Positions 34,364 through 43,047 are shown, counted from the stretch's first letter. The stretch is DNA of 64,000 nucleotides from 21-14-0-10-47-8 sp966211795 (GCA_966211795.1 CBIHNW010000010.1:62001-126000); one strand, 5' to 3'. Made by a program: numbers and translations. Notes: generated from the sequence alone by a model not told the origin.

Positions 34364-34396
34364 AGCAAAAAGGCCCCGGTTTCCCAGAGCCTTTTC
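34364..34396 (-). terminator. Rho-independent terminator of the S10-spc-alpha cluster
   Basis: On the minus strand a 12-bp stem (34395-34384 with 34379-34368, two G-U pairs) closes a four-base GAAA loop and runs into a T tract. It starts 55 bases after the rplQ stop and closes the long ribosomal operon. Confidence 0.9.
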
Positions 34397-34450
34397 AGCT
34401 GAATTTGATAATTTAAATTCTGACTTGGCCTATCGCCGAAGCACTTAAGC

Positions 34451-34984
34451 TTAAGCTCGTGAAACCTGACGAGACTTCTTCTGAATCGTCTTAACAGACT
34501 TGCGTTTCGCCGCAACCAAAGCACGAGCTTTTTTAACAGCTTTTGCTTTTTCTTTTGCAGCTTCTTTGTCAGCCTTTGTTTCCTTGCCAGCTTTTTTATC
34601 AGTCGCAGGAACTTTTGACTGCCAGTCATAATCAACAAACTCAAGGAACGCCATCTCAGCTGTATCGCCAGGACGACGACCTACTTTGATGATACGAGTG
34701 TAACCACCCGGACGCTCAGCAAATCGCTTCGAAAGATCTGTCACGATTGTATTGACAGTTGTTTCGTTAGGAATGCGAGACAACAACAAACGACGAGTCG
34801 CAAGGTCATCTTTCTTTCCAACAGTGATTGCTTTTTCAACGTGACGGCGAATTTCTTTCGCTTTCACGATTGTTGTTTTGATACGGCCGTGCTCAACCAA
34901 AGACACGATCAAACCTCGGAAGAGGGCCTTACGTGCATTGAATTTACGGCTAAAATATTTCGTAGCTCTTCTGTGTGAACTCAT
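34451..34984 (-). CDS. rplQ: 50S ribosomal protein L17 with long basic C-terminal tail
   Basis: Residues 1-120 are normal L17 (SHRRATKYFSRKFNARKALF, then VNTIVTDLSKRFAERPGGYTRI). About 57 extra residues follow, rich in Lys and Ala, against about 120-127 in total for most bacteria. L17 binds domains of 23S rRNA near the tunnel exit; the tail could extend on the outer surface. Last gene of the cluster, 12 bp after rpoA. Confidence 0.96.
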   Translation of the reverse strand: MSSHRRATKYFSRKFNARKALFRGLIVSLVEHGRIKTTIVKAKEIRRHVEKAITVGKKDDLATRRLLLSRIPNETTVNTIVTDLSKRFAERPGGYTRIIKVGRRPGDTAEMAFLEFVDYDWQSKVPATDKKAGKETKADKEAAKEKAKAVKKARALVAAKRKSVKTIQKKSRQVSRA

Positions 34985-34996
34985 AATCCCTGCCTA

Positions 34997-36025
34997 TTAT
35001 TGTTGTTCGCGTTTCACAGGGGGAACATTTGGATCCCATCCTGGAGGCGGCCAACCATCGATTTTCATACCCAAGCCAAGTCCCATCTCTGACAAAATCT
35101 CTTTGATTTCGTTCAAAGACTTGCGGCCGAAGTTTTTCGTTTTTAGCATTTCTGCTTCAGATTTAACAACCAATTCACCGATATAGCGAATATTTGCATT
35201 CTTCAGACAATTTGCGCTTCGAACTGACAACTCAAGGTCATCAACCGAACGGAACAAATTCTCATTCAAAGAAGTGCCTTTGCTATCCTTCTGCTCCTCA
35301 ACTGGCTCCATTGTTTCGTCGAAAGTCAGGAAGATCTGCAATTGTTCTTTCATGATTTTAGATGAAAGAGCGACCGCCTCTTCAGGCTTCAATGAACCAT
35401 CAGTCCAAATTTCAAGAGTCAGGGCATCATAGTCCGTTCGTTGACCGACGCGGGCATTTGATACGTTGTAATTCACCTTACGGATTGGGCTGTGAAGCGC
35501 ATCCACACCAATGAAACCAACTGGGTAGTCAGCATTACGGATTTCAGCTGCATCATAACCGCGGCCAAAAGTAACGATGATTTCAGCACTGAAGTTCGCA
35601 TTGCCACCTAAAGTAGCAATATGTTGCTCAGGATTCAAAATTTCGATTTGATCGTTAGTTTGAATATCAGCAGCAGTGACACGGCCTGGGCCCTTCTTCG
35701 AAATACGAAGAGTTTGAACCTCAGCATTGTATTGGCGGAAACGAACTTCTTTCAGATTCAAAATAATATCAGTCACGTCTTCCAGAACGTCTGGAATCGT
35801 AGTGAATTCGTGCAAAACACCCTCAAATTTCACCGCAGAAACAGCCGAACCCATCATTGAGCTCAGCAAAATGCGACGAAGAGAGTTCCCCAAAGTAACA
35901 CCATAGCCTCTTTCCAGAGGCTTAATAGTGAACCTTGCGTAGTCATCACGAAGAGTCTCACGATCAATTTCAAAACCTTTTGGTTTAATTAGATCGCGCC
36001 AAAAACGGTAATAGTGCTCTTGCAT
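34997..36025 (-). CDS. rpoA: DNA-directed RNA polymerase subunit alpha
   Basis: About 342 residues. The N-terminal dimerisation domain has GYGVTLGNSLRRILLSSM. The C-terminal domain (from about residue 255) has LELSVRSANCLKNANI and GRKSLNEIKEIL for UP-element and activator contact. The ATG at 36025 follows a GGGGG stretch; an upstream in-frame TTG at 36040 is less likely. The tail is a few residues longer than in E. coli. Between rpsD and rplQ, as in most bacteria. Confidence 0.97.
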   Translation of the reverse strand: MQEHYYRFWRDLIKPKGFEIDRETLRDDYARFTIKPLERGYGVTLGNSLRRILLSSMMGSAVSAVKFEGVLHEFTTIPDVLEDVTDIILNLKEVRFRQYNAEVQTLRISKKGPGRVTAADIQTNDQIEILNPEQHIATLGGNANFSAEIIVTFGRGYDAAEIRNADYPVGFIGVDALHSPIRKVNYNVSNARVGQRTDYDALTLEIWTDGSLKPEEAVALSSKIMKEQLQIFLTFDETMEPVEEQKDSKGTSLNENLFRSVDDLELSVRSANCLKNANIRYIGELVVKSEAEMLKTKNFGRKSLNEIKEILSEMGLGLGMKIDGWPPPGWDPNVPPVKREQQ

Positions 36026-36048
36026 ATATGAAACCCCCAAAGGTGTAA

Positions 36049-36675
36049 TTATCTCGAGTAGTACTCAACGATCATGTTTTCTTCGACCGGCATTGTGATT
36101 TCCTCACGAGTAGGCATATCTTTCACAGTCCCTTTGAAGCCACCATGGTCAGCTTCCAGCCAAGCTGGAACACTTCGTCGAGCAACAGATTGGATCGCGC
36201 TCAAAACTTTGTTCATTTCGCGGCTCTTATCTGATACCTCAACAACATCACCTTTTTTAACTGTGAAGCTCGCAACGTTTACGCGCTTACCGTTAACCAA
36301 AATGTGGTTGTGGCTCACCATCTGACGAGCTTCACGACGAGAGTTTGCAAATCCGAGTGAATAAACAACGTTATCCAAACGAGTTTCCAAAATCTTCAAC
36401 AAAGCTAAGCCGGTGATTTCTTTAGAAGCATCCGCTTTATCAAAATAACGAGCGAATTGCTTTTCAGAAAGACCGTAATAACGCTTCGTCTTCTGCTTCT
36501 CACGAAGTTGCAGAGCAAATTCAGAAAATTTCAAACGCGCCTGACCATGTTGTCCCGGAGGATAAGGTCGGCGCTCAAATGCACATTTATCAGTGTAACA
36601 ACGATCACCCTTCAAGAAGAGCTTCATGTTTTCACGTCGGCACAACTTACATACACTATCATTAATGCAGCTCAC
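36049..36675 (-). CDS. rpsD: 30S ribosomal protein S4, zinc-ribbon form
   Basis: The 208-residue primary 16S rRNA binder has four cysteines at about 9, 12, 26 and 31 (CKLCRRE, CYTDKC), the C+ zinc form. S4 domain residues lie near 98-160 (TRLDNVVYSLGFANSRREARQ). It starts at ATG 36675, ten bases after rpsK ends. S4 also autoregulates the alpha operon in E. coli; no leader element was assigned here. Confidence 0.97.
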   Translation of the reverse strand: MSCINDSVCKLCRRENMKLFLKGDRCYTDKCAFERRPYPPGQHGQARLKFSEFALQLREKQKTKRYYGLSEKQFARYFDKADASKEITGLALLKILETRLDNVVYSLGFANSRREARQMVSHNHILVNGKRVNVASFTVKKGDVVEVSDKSREMNKVLSAIQSVARRSVPAWLEADHGGFKGTVKDMPTREEITMPVEENMIVEYYSR

Positions 36676-36685
36676 GTCTCACCTC

Positions 36686-37087
36686 TTAAATTCGACGACG
36701 TTTGGGAGGACGGCAACCGTTGTGAGGAACCGGTGTTACATCCTTCAAAATGTTAATTCTCATACCTACTGCCGCCAAAGCTCGAATCGCAGGCTCACGT
36801 CCCGCGCCAGGGCCTTTTAAGTAAACATCAACAGAGCGCATTCCTGCTTCCATTGCTTTTTTTGCAGCGTCTTCGGCAGCCATTTGAGCTGCAAATGGAG
36901 TCCCTTTTCGAGAACCCTTGAAGCCCAACATACCAGCAGTTGACCAAGAAACTGTATCACCTGCAGGATCAGTGATCGTAACGATCACGTTTCCGAAGTT
37001 TGCATTGATATAGCAGTTGCCTTGAGGAACGCTTCGTTTAATTTTTTTCTTAGCTACTTTTTTATCAGTATTTTGTGTCGCACTCAT
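36686..37087 (-). CDS. rpsK: 30S ribosomal protein S11
   Basis: 133 residues; a Lys-rich N-terminus (KKVAKKKIKRSV) then GNCYINANFGNVIVTITD, GFKGSRKGTPFAAQMAAEDA, VYLKGPGAGREPAIRAL and DVTPVPHNGCRPPKRRR. It forms part of the platform near the mRNA exit. Fourteen bases separate it from rpsM. Confidence 0.97.
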   Translation of the reverse strand: MSATQNTDKKVAKKKIKRSVPQGNCYINANFGNVIVTITDPAGDTVSWSTAGMLGFKGSRKGTPFAAQMAAEDAAKKAMEAGMRSVDVYLKGPGAGREPAIRALAAVGMRINILKDVTPVPHNGCRPPKRRRI

Positions 37088-37101
37088 CTGTCACTCCTCA
37101 A

Positions 37102-37476
37102 TTAGACGGCTTTTTTCTTGTTAGCGATCGTCTTACGAGGACCTTTACGAACGCGAGCGTTCGAACGAGTTCTCTGACCACGAACAGGAAGTCCCTTACG
37201 GTGACGGGTGCCACGGTAGCAATTTAAATCCATCAGGCGCTTGATCGCCAATCCAATTTCACGACGGAGATCACCTTCAACTTTGAATTGACCTTCGATA
37301 ATTCCACGGATTTTCGCAATCATATCGTCCGTCAAATTGTCTGTGCGAAGAGATTGAGGAATCCCAACTTCTTGACAGATTTTTTTGGCTCTTGGACGGC
37401 CGATTCCATAAATATAAGTCAATGCCACTTCCACGCGTTTATTTCTTGGAAGGTCGACACCTGCTAAACGTGCCAT
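37102..37476 (-). CDS. rpsM: 30S ribosomal protein S13
   Basis: 124 residues. MARLAGVDLPRNKRVEVALT, YIYGIGRPRAKKIC, and a basic C-terminal GTRHRKGLPVRGQRTRSNAR tail that reaches tRNAs in the head of the subunit. It starts two bases after rpmJ and is followed by rpsK. Confidence 0.97.
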   Translation of the reverse strand: MARLAGVDLPRNKRVEVALTYIYGIGRPRAKKICQEVGIPQSLRTDNLTDDMIAKIRGIIEGQFKVEGDLRREIGLAIKRLMDLNCYRGTRHRKGLPVRGQRTRSNARVRKGPRKTIANKKKAV

Positions 37477-37478
37477 GA

Positions 37479-37592
37479 TTAACCCTGCCTTTGCTTGTGC
37501 TTGGTGTTTTCACAAATCACTCGGATAACACCTTTTCGTTTGATGATCTTGCACTTGTTACAAATTTTTTTCACTGATGGTCTAACTTTCAT
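37479..37592 (-). CDS. rpmJ: 50S ribosomal protein L36, zinc-binding form
   Basis: 37 residues: MKVRPSVKKICNKCKIIKRK then VIRVICENTKHKQRQG. Cys11, Cys14, Cys27 and His32 form the zinc site. Start ATG at 37592, stop TAA at 37479. It stands directly before rpsM as usual, but without map or infA between it and adk. Confidence 0.97.
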   Translation of the reverse strand: MKVRPSVKKICNKCKIIKRKGVIRVICENTKHKQRQG

Positions 37593-37786
37593 AATCCACC
37601 CAAATTTCTACTCGACTAATTTCGAGCAGGTCACCTTCAGATATTTGCCGTATTACAGGTAAATATTGAATATTACTAAGCTTTGCCGAACCTATCGGCG
37701 CTTAAATGAACTGCGGCACGAAAACGTAGCACTTCGGATTTCCAAAGTCCAGCATTTATAAAACATTAAATCCGGTGAAGGATGGC
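37593..37786. other. Gap between adk and rpmJ where map/infA often lie
   Basis: This 194-base stretch has no coding frame. It contains only short inverted motifs (CTCGA...TCGAG at about 37613-37628 and GCCGA...TCGGC near 37686-37700). A promoter for the alpha part of the cluster may lie here; none is convincing. Confidence 0.5.
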
Positions 37787-38425
37787 TCAATTCAGAGCTT
37801 TTTTAATGTTCAAGAATACTGTTTCGGTATCCTGGCTTCCGTTTACTTCCACGTATTTATTCAGCTCCTTAAAATAAGTCCGGAGAGGAAGGGTATTCTC
37901 TTCGTAGGTTTTCAATCGCGTGGCAATCACATCTTCTTTGTCGTCATTTCTTTGAATGACTTCGCCGCCACAATTGTCACACACACCTGCGACTTTTGAT
38001 GGCTTTGATGAAACGTGATAGACAGCCCCACACGACTTACACACTCTACGTCCTGTCAACCGACCGAGGAGCTCCTCTCGAGGAACCTCTAGGAAGACAG
38101 CTTTTCCAATTTCAAGTCCTCTTTGACGTAGGATCGTCCCTAACGCCTCCGCCTGAGCACTTGTCCTCGGAAATCCGTCGAGGATAAAAGACTTTTTACC
38201 AAGGTTGGCCAACACTTCGTCGACCATTCCTATGACGATGGAGTCAGGGACTAGCTCGCCCTTATCCATAAAACTCTGAGCTTGTTGACCAAGCGCAGTT
38301 TTGTTCTTAATGGCCGCACGGAAGAGATCTCCAGTCGAGATCTGAACCATATTCATGCGGTCCACAAGCAAAGCGGACTGTGTCCCTTTGCCAGCACCAG
38401 GTGCGCCAAACAGAACAATATTCAT
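37787..38425 (-). CDS. adk: Adenylate kinase with zinc lid
   Basis: The 212-residue protein has the P-loop LFGAPGAGKGTQ, STGDLFRAAI, LDGFPRTSAQAEAL, and a lid with CKSCGAVYH and CDNCGGEV, the four-Cys zinc form. It converts AMP and ATP to two ADP. Its ATG shares one base with the secY stop (TAATG), so it is coupled to secY, as in many spc operons. Confidence 0.97.
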   Translation of the reverse strand: MNIVLFGAPGAGKGTQSALLVDRMNMVQISTGDLFRAAIKNKTALGQQAQSFMDKGELVPDSIVIGMVDEVLANLGKKSFILDGFPRTSAQAEALGTILRQRGLEIGKAVFLEVPREELLGRLTGRRVCKSCGAVYHVSSKPSKVAGVCDNCGGEVIQRNDDKEDVIATRLKTYEENTLPLRTYFKELNKYVEVNGSQDTETVFLNIKKALN

Positions 38426-39747
38426 TAGTATTGAACCCTCCGGCTGCGAACTTTCGCGCCTTTCAGGAATCCTTCATACTTTTGAGTGATCAAATGAGAT
38501 TGAATCTGTTGAGTTGTATCTAGGGCAACTCCAACCAGGATCAAAAGGCTCGTACCACCAAAATAAAATGGGACATTCATCATGCCGATCAAAATTCCTG
38601 GTAATACACAAATAACACTGAGGTAAATCGCACCCGCCACATTGACACGATCCAACACTTTTTGAATGTACTCTGATGTGCTCTTTCCTGCGCGAACGCC
38701 TGGAATGAATCCACCATATTTCTTTAAATTTTCTGCCACCTCGTTCGGATTGAAAACAATCTCAGTGTAAAAGAAGCAAAAAAACACAATCAAAAGAACA
38801 AAAATAATATTATAGATCGTGCCCGATGGACTAAGTGCATCTTGAAGAGACTTAAGCCAAGGAGTCTGAACAAACTGAGCCATTGTTGCAGGAAACATCA
38901 GCAACGAGCTGGCAAAAATTGGAGGAATAACGCCAGAAAAATTAATCTTAATTGGCAAATGGCTTGAAGGAGTCGTCATAGACTGCATTCCCGCGCCACG
39001 CTGAGAGTATTGTACTGGAATTCGGCGTTGACCGACTTCCATGAAGATAACTGCCGCAATGATCAAAACCATTAAGGTCACTAATAGTAATAATACGGCC
39101 GGTGACATCTCGTTATTTTTCACCAACGAGAAGAGGCGCTGGGCGCCATTCAATACTGAAGCTGCGATACCGGTGAAAATGATCAAACTAGAACCATTCC
39201 CAATTCCACGCTCAGTAATCTGCTCGCCGAGCCACATGACAAAGCAAGAACCTGCAGTCAGAGTAATGATAGTCATGATTTGAAATGGAAGAAATCCTAC
39301 GATTGGTGAAGTCACCAAAGATCGACCATCTGGACTTGTTGAGCCCATCAACCAAGAGCTAATTGCATACCCTTGCACGATACACAAAGCGACAGTTGCA
39401 TATCGAGTATATTGATTGATTTTGCGTCTTCCAGGCTCACCTTCTTTTTTCAATGCCTCTAGGTAAGGAATTGCAGATGTGAGCAACTGAAAGATAATTG
39501 AGGCAGAAATATAAGGCATGATTCCAAGAGCAAAAATCGAGAACTGAGACAGAGCTCCACCCGTGAAGGTGTTAAACAATCCAAAAATTCCAGAGCTTTG
39601 AGCCTGGAAAAATGAGAACACAGCCGAGCCGTCTACACCAGGAGTTGGAACGTGAACTCCAACTCGGTAAATAGCCAGCATGGCCAATGTAAAAAGAATT
39701 CGTTTTGTGAGCTCAGTATTCTTGGAAACGTCCCCGATGTTTGCCAC
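38425..39747 (-). CDS. secY: Preprotein translocase subunit SecY
   Basis: The 440-residue protein has ten membrane segments. Visible SecY blocks are VGVHVPTPGVD near the N-terminus, GIMPYISASIIFQLLT, GERRINQY-like GRRKINQYTRY, and ERGIGNGSSLIIF. The start is a GTG that shares a base with the rplO stop (TAGTG), tying its translation to L15. It forms the protein-conducting channel with SecE and SecG, encoded elsewhere. Confidence 0.97.
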   Translation of the reverse strand: MANIGDVSKNTELTKRILFTLAMLAIYRVGVHVPTPGVDGSAVFSFFQAQSSGIFGLFNTFTGGALSQFSIFALGIMPYISASIIFQLLTSAIPYLEALKKEGEPGRRKINQYTRYATVALCIVQGYAISSWLMGSTSPDGRSLVTSPIVGFLPFQIMTIITLTAGSCFVMWLGEQITERGIGNGSSLIIFTGIAASVLNGAQRLFSLVKNNEMSPAVLLLLVTLMVLIIAAVIFMEVGQRRIPVQYSQRGAGMQSMTTPSSHLPIKINFSGVIPPIFASSLLMFPATMAQFVQTPWLKSLQDALSPSGTIYNIIFVLLIVFFCFFYTEIVFNPNEVAENLKKYGGFIPGVRAGKSTSEYIQKVLDRVNVAGAIYLSVICVLPGILIGMMNVPFYFGGTSLLILVGVALDTTQQIQSHLITQKYEGFLKGAKVRSRRVQY

Positions 39748-40184
39748 TACTTGATGACCTCAGTTTTGCCGCCGGCGGCTTCAATTGATGATTTTGCTTT
39801 GTTGCTAAACTTATGAGCCTTAACAGTCAAATTTTTAGACAACTTCCCGTTGCCCAAGATCTTAACTGGAAACTTGTGAACAAGTCCCGCTTCTTTCAAA
39901 GATTCAGGTGTGACTGTTCCAGTTAGTTTTTCTAGCTGGCTCAAGTTGATGACTGAATACTTTGTTTCGAAATCAGCATTACTGAAACCATATTTTGGCA
40001 TACGTCGGACCAGAGGTGTTTGACCACCCTCGAAACCACGACGAACTTTACCGCCAGAACGAGCCAGCTGACCTTTGTGACCTTTACCAGCAGTTTGACC
40101 AAGTCCTGAACCGCGTCCACGACCCAAACGTTTTTGATAATGCTTTGAGCCCTCTTTAGGCTGCAATTGAGATAGAAGACTCAT
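39747..40184 (-). CDS. rplO: 50S ribosomal protein L15
   Basis: 145 residues with the glycine-rich N-terminal GRGRGSGLGQTAGKGHKGQ, RRGFEGGQTPLVRRMPKYGF and a C-terminal VKAHKFSNKAKSSIEAAGG. It starts three bases after rpmD and its stop overlaps the secY start. Confidence 0.97.
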   Translation of the reverse strand: MSLLSQLQPKEGSKHYQKRLGRGRGSGLGQTAGKGHKGQLARSGGKVRRGFEGGQTPLVRRMPKYGFSNADFETKYSVINLSQLEKLTGTVTPESLKEAGLVHKFPVKILGNGKLSKNLTVKAHKFSNKAKSSIEAAGGKTEVIK

Positions 40185-40187
40185 AAA

Positions 40188-40373
40188 TTACCCCTGAACT
40201 TCAACATCAACGAGATGTTGAACTTTCATAATTTGCCCGCGATTTGCAGGATTGTCAGCAAGCTCAATGGATTTGTGTCTTTTTCGAAGACCAAGCGCTT
40301 CCATTGTCGCACGTTGAGACTTGCTGCATCGAGCAAGACCTCGCTTCATTGTTACGACGAATTTTTTTGCCAT
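40188..40373 (-). CDS. rpmD: 50S ribosomal protein L30
   Basis: 61 residues, the small single-domain L30: FVVTMKRGLARCSKSQRATM and a GLRKRHKSIELADNPANRGQ segment. It lies between rpsE and rplO with short gaps, as in E. coli. Confidence 0.95.
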   Translation of the reverse strand: MAKKFVVTMKRGLARCSKSQRATMEALGLRKRHKSIELADNPANRGQIMKVQHLVDVEVQG

Positions 40374-40383
40374 AACTTACTCC

Positions 40384-40833
40384 CTACTCTGCCAAAGCTT
40401 TTAATTGCTTCAGACCATCCAAAGTTGCGCGTACCGCATTATGTGGATTTCGAGTTCCCACACACTTTGTCAAAATGTCTTTTACGCCAACAGACTCCAG
40501 AACTGCACGAACAGCTCCACCAGCGATGACACCAGTACCTGGAGCAGCAGGCTTCATGATCACCTTTGCAGCACCGAAAGTTCCGATAACTTCGTGAGGA
40601 ATAGTTCCTTGTTTCAGAGACATAACTCGAGAAGATTTTTTGGCCGCACGACTTGCTTTACCAATTGCTTCTGGAACTTCGCCAGCTTTGCCAGTACCAA
40701 AACCGACTTCGCCAGTTCCGTTACCAACGACCACAAGAGCAGCAAACGAAAAACGACGACCGCCTTTTACGACTTTCGTTACGCGATTGATTGCAACCAC
40801 TCTCTCTTCAAATTCAGAAATTGCTTTTTCCAC
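40384..40833 (-). CDS. rpsE: 30S ribosomal protein S5
   Basis: 149 residues. FEERVVAINRVTKVVKGGRR, GEVGFGTGKAGEVPEAIGKA and a late RAVLESVGVKDILTK are typical S5. The protein is shorter than the 166-167 residues of E. coli because the N-terminus is brief. The start is GTG at 40833 with AAGGGAG seven bases upstream, so the short form is well supported. Confidence 0.95.
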   Translation of the reverse strand: MEKAISEFEERVVAINRVTKVVKGGRRFSFAALVVVGNGTGEVGFGTGKAGEVPEAIGKASRAAKKSSRVMSLKQGTIPHEVIGTFGAAKVIMKPAAPGTGVIAGGAVRAVLESVGVKDILTKCVGTRNPHNAVRATLDGLKQLKALAE

Positions 40834-40844
40834 TTCAATCTCCC

Positions 40845-41213
40845 TTAGAAGTTAAGGCCGCCCTCTCGAGCGCCCTCTGCCAAAGCCTGAACTCGGCCGT
40901 GATAGATATAACCGTTACGATCAAAAACAACGCTCTTGATGCTTTTTGCAATCGCGAGCTTTGCGACCTCTTGACCAACAGCTTTAGCCAGGTCTTTACC
41001 TGATTTGTCTGTTTTCAAGACCAGAGAAGAAGCCGTTACCAATGTATTTCCAGTCACGTCATTGATGACATGAGCGTACATGTGCTTACCGCTACGGAAA
41101 ACACAGAGGCGAGGACGTTCTTCAGTTCCTTTAACAGTTTTGCGAATGCGAATTTTCTTCGTCAATCGAGCAACTGTTCTTACGCTTGTTTGTTTGCGAA
41201 ACTTTAGTTTCAT
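40845..41213 (-). CDS. rplR: 50S ribosomal protein L18
   Basis: 122 residues; RPRLCVFRSGKHMYAHVIND, AVGQEVAKLAIAKSI and VVFDRNGYIYHGRVQALAEG match L18, which binds 5S rRNA with L5 and L25. Located between rplF and rpsE. Confidence 0.96.
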   Translation of the reverse strand: MKLKFRKQTSVRTVARLTKKIRIRKTVKGTEERPRLCVFRSGKHMYAHVINDVTGNTLVTASSLVLKTDKSGKDLAKAVGQEVAKLAIAKSIKSVVFDRNGYIYHGRVQALAEGAREGGLNF

Positions 41214-41226
41214 ACTCTTACCTCAA

Positions 41227-41769
41227 TTATTTTCCAGCCGACTTACCAGCTTTACGTCGAATGTGCTCGCCAGCATAGCGAACGCCTTTTCCGAGATATG
41301 GCTCTGGTGGACGGAAACTACGAATTTTAGCAGCAACCTGGCCAACCAATCCACGGTTTGCGCCAGCGACTGTGATAGCTGTCTGCTTATCAACTTTAAT
41401 TTCGATACCTTCTGGAATGTCGAAAACAACTGGATGACTGAAACCCAATGAGAGTTCCAATTTCTTTCCAGCTACACTTGCGCGGTAACCGACACCATGA
41501 AGCTCAAGACCGCGAGTGAAGCCGGCGCCAACGCCAGTCACTGCATTTTGAACCAAAGCGCGATACATACCGTGCAAAGAGCGAGCTTCCTTTGTTTCAG
41601 CATTTCGAGTCAGAACGATCTTCTTACCCTCGAGTTTTGCTGAAACTTCAGGTTTCATCGCGATTTTCAAAGACTGCTTAGCACCTTTGACAACCACTTC
41701 ATTCGCAGGAGTCACTGTCACTTGAACTTTATCGTCAAAATATACGGGAGCTTTTCCAATACGTGACAT
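41227..41769 (-). CDS. rplF: 50S ribosomal protein L6
   Basis: 180 residues with two L6 repeats: SRIGKAPVYF at the start, HGMYRALVQNAVTGV in the middle, and RSFRPPEPYLGKGVRYAGE with RRKAGKSAGK at the end. It sits near the factor-binding site of the large subunit. It follows rpsH by seven bases. Confidence 0.96.
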   Translation of the reverse strand: MSRIGKAPVYFDDKVQVTVTPANEVVVKGAKQSLKIAMKPEVSAKLEGKKIVLTRNAETKEARSLHGMYRALVQNAVTGVGAGFTRGLELHGVGYRASVAGKKLELSLGFSHPVVFDIPEGIEIKVDKQTAITVAGANRGLVGQVAAKIRSFRPPEPYLGKGVRYAGEHIRRKAGKSAGK

Positions 41770-41776
41770 ATTTCAC

Positions 41777-42166
41777 CTACCAAACCTTAGCGACGAGTTC
41801 GCCGCCCAAGTTTTTCTTTTGAGCTTCTTTACCGCTCATCAGACCTTGGCTGGTCGACACGATTGTCATTCCCAAACCAGATCGGACAACCGGAATTTCG
41901 TTCGCCTTCACATAAACACGGCGGCCAGGACGGCTGATGCGATCAATCTTATTGATCACGTGCTCGCCTGTTTCGCTGTACTTGAGGTACACGCGCATAA
42001 CGCCTTGTTTGCTGTCTTTCGCTACTTTGAAGCTACGGATCAAACCGTTATTAACCAAGATTTCAGCCAAACCAACACGCACTTTAGAAGATGGGATGTC
42101 CACTTTCTCGTGACGAGCAGTTCCTGCATTTCGGATTCGAGTTAAGAATTGTGCAACTGTATCCAT
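41777..42166 (-). CDS. rpsH: 30S ribosomal protein S8
   Basis: 129 residues; DTVAQFLTRIRNAGTARHEK, IPSSKVRVGLAEILVNNG and the C-terminal STSQGLMSGKEAQKKNLGGE are S8. In E. coli it represses the spc operon by binding upstream of rplE; no matching element can be judged by eye here. Confidence 0.96.
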   Translation of the reverse strand: MDTVAQFLTRIRNAGTARHEKVDIPSSKVRVGLAEILVNNGLIRSFKVAKDSKQGVMRVYLKYSETGEHVINKIDRISRPGRRVYVKANEIPVVRSGLGMTIVSTSQGLMSGKEAQKKNLGGELVAKVW

Positions 42167-42178
42167 TTTCTCTCCACC

Positions 42179-42484
42179 TTACCAGCTGGCCTTAGTTACG
42201 CCTGGAAGTTTGCCGTCCAAAGCCAAAGCTCGGAACACCATACGTGACAGACCAAATTTGCGGTAATTTCCACGAGGACGACCAGTCAATTGGCAACGAG
42301 TGATCGTGCGGTTTGGATTGGTGTCACGAGGAAGATCTTGAAGCTTGCGGCGAGCTGTTGCTCTTTCTTCGTCAGAAAGATTCATATCAATAGCTTTTTC
42401 GCGAAGTTCTACGCGATGAGCGAAGTACTTCTTAGCTTTTTCTTTTCGTTTGTTATTTTTTACGATGCTTGCTTTACGTGCCAT
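42179..42484 (-). CDS. rpsN: 30S ribosomal protein S14, zinc-free long form
   Basis: 101 residues, the long C- form: MARKASIVKNNKRK, LQDLPRDTNPNRTITRCQLT, GRPRGNYRKFGLSRMVFR, GVTKASW. Only one Cys remains, so it cannot bind zinc, in contrast to S4 and L36 in the same cluster. Confidence 0.97.
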   Translation of the reverse strand: MARKASIVKNNKRKEKAKKYFAHRVELREKAIDMNLSDEERATARRKLQDLPRDTNPNRTITRCQLTGRPRGNYRKFGLSRMVFRALALDGKLPGVTKASW

Positions 42485-42494
42485 ATTCTACACC

Positions 42495-43034
42495 TTACTT
42501 TCTGAACGGCATTCCGAGGGCATCCAAAAGTGCCTTGCCGTGAGCATCTGTTTTTGCGCTAGTGCAAATTGTAATGTTCATACCACGAACTTTTTCAACA
42601 CGGTCATAGTTGATCTCTGGAAATACGATCTGCTCTTTCAGACCCATATTGTAGTTTCCACGACCATCAAAACCTTTGCTCGGCAATCCACGGAAGTCGC
42701 GAACACGAGGCAATGTCAAAGTGTTCAAACGATCCAGGAACGCCCACATTTTTTCACGTCGAAGAGTCACGCGAACACCGATTGCCAAACCTTCGCGAAG
42801 TTTGAAGTTTGAAATCGCTTTTTTCGCTTTTGTGATAACCGCTTTTTGACCAGTGATAGTTGTGATTTGCTCAACAACCTCGTTCAAAATTTTTGGATTT
42901 TGAACTGCTTCGCTGGTGGAAACGCTGATCACGATTTTTTCCAATCGTGGCACTTCCATCACGTTTTTCATTCCCAACTGCTTTTGCAGAGATGGGGCGA
43001 GTTCCTTTTTATATCTTTCTTGAAGACGATTCAT
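42495..43034 (-). CDS. rplE: 50S ribosomal protein L5
   Basis: 179 residues; MNRLQERYKKELAPSLQKQL, TGQKAVITKAKKAISNFKLR, LPRVRDFRGLPSKGFDGRGN and GMNITICTSAKTDAHGKALL are complete L5, which binds 5S rRNA. Both ends are intact. It follows rplN by only 13 bases, so rplX is missing from its usual place. Confidence 0.97.
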   Translation of the reverse strand: MNRLQERYKKELAPSLQKQLGMKNVMEVPRLEKIVISVSTSEAVQNPKILNEVVEQITTITGQKAVITKAKKAISNFKLREGLAIGVRVTLRREKMWAFLDRLNTLTLPRVRDFRGLPSKGFDGRGNYNMGLKEQIVFPEINYDRVEKVRGMNITICTSAKTDAHGKALLDALGMPFRK

Positions 43035-43047
43035 ATCCCATCTCTCC

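Noticed and set aside
40405..40848. 147-residue plus-strand open frame antisense to rpsE
   Set aside because: Ser/Thr/Asn-rich mirror of a conserved ribosomal gene.
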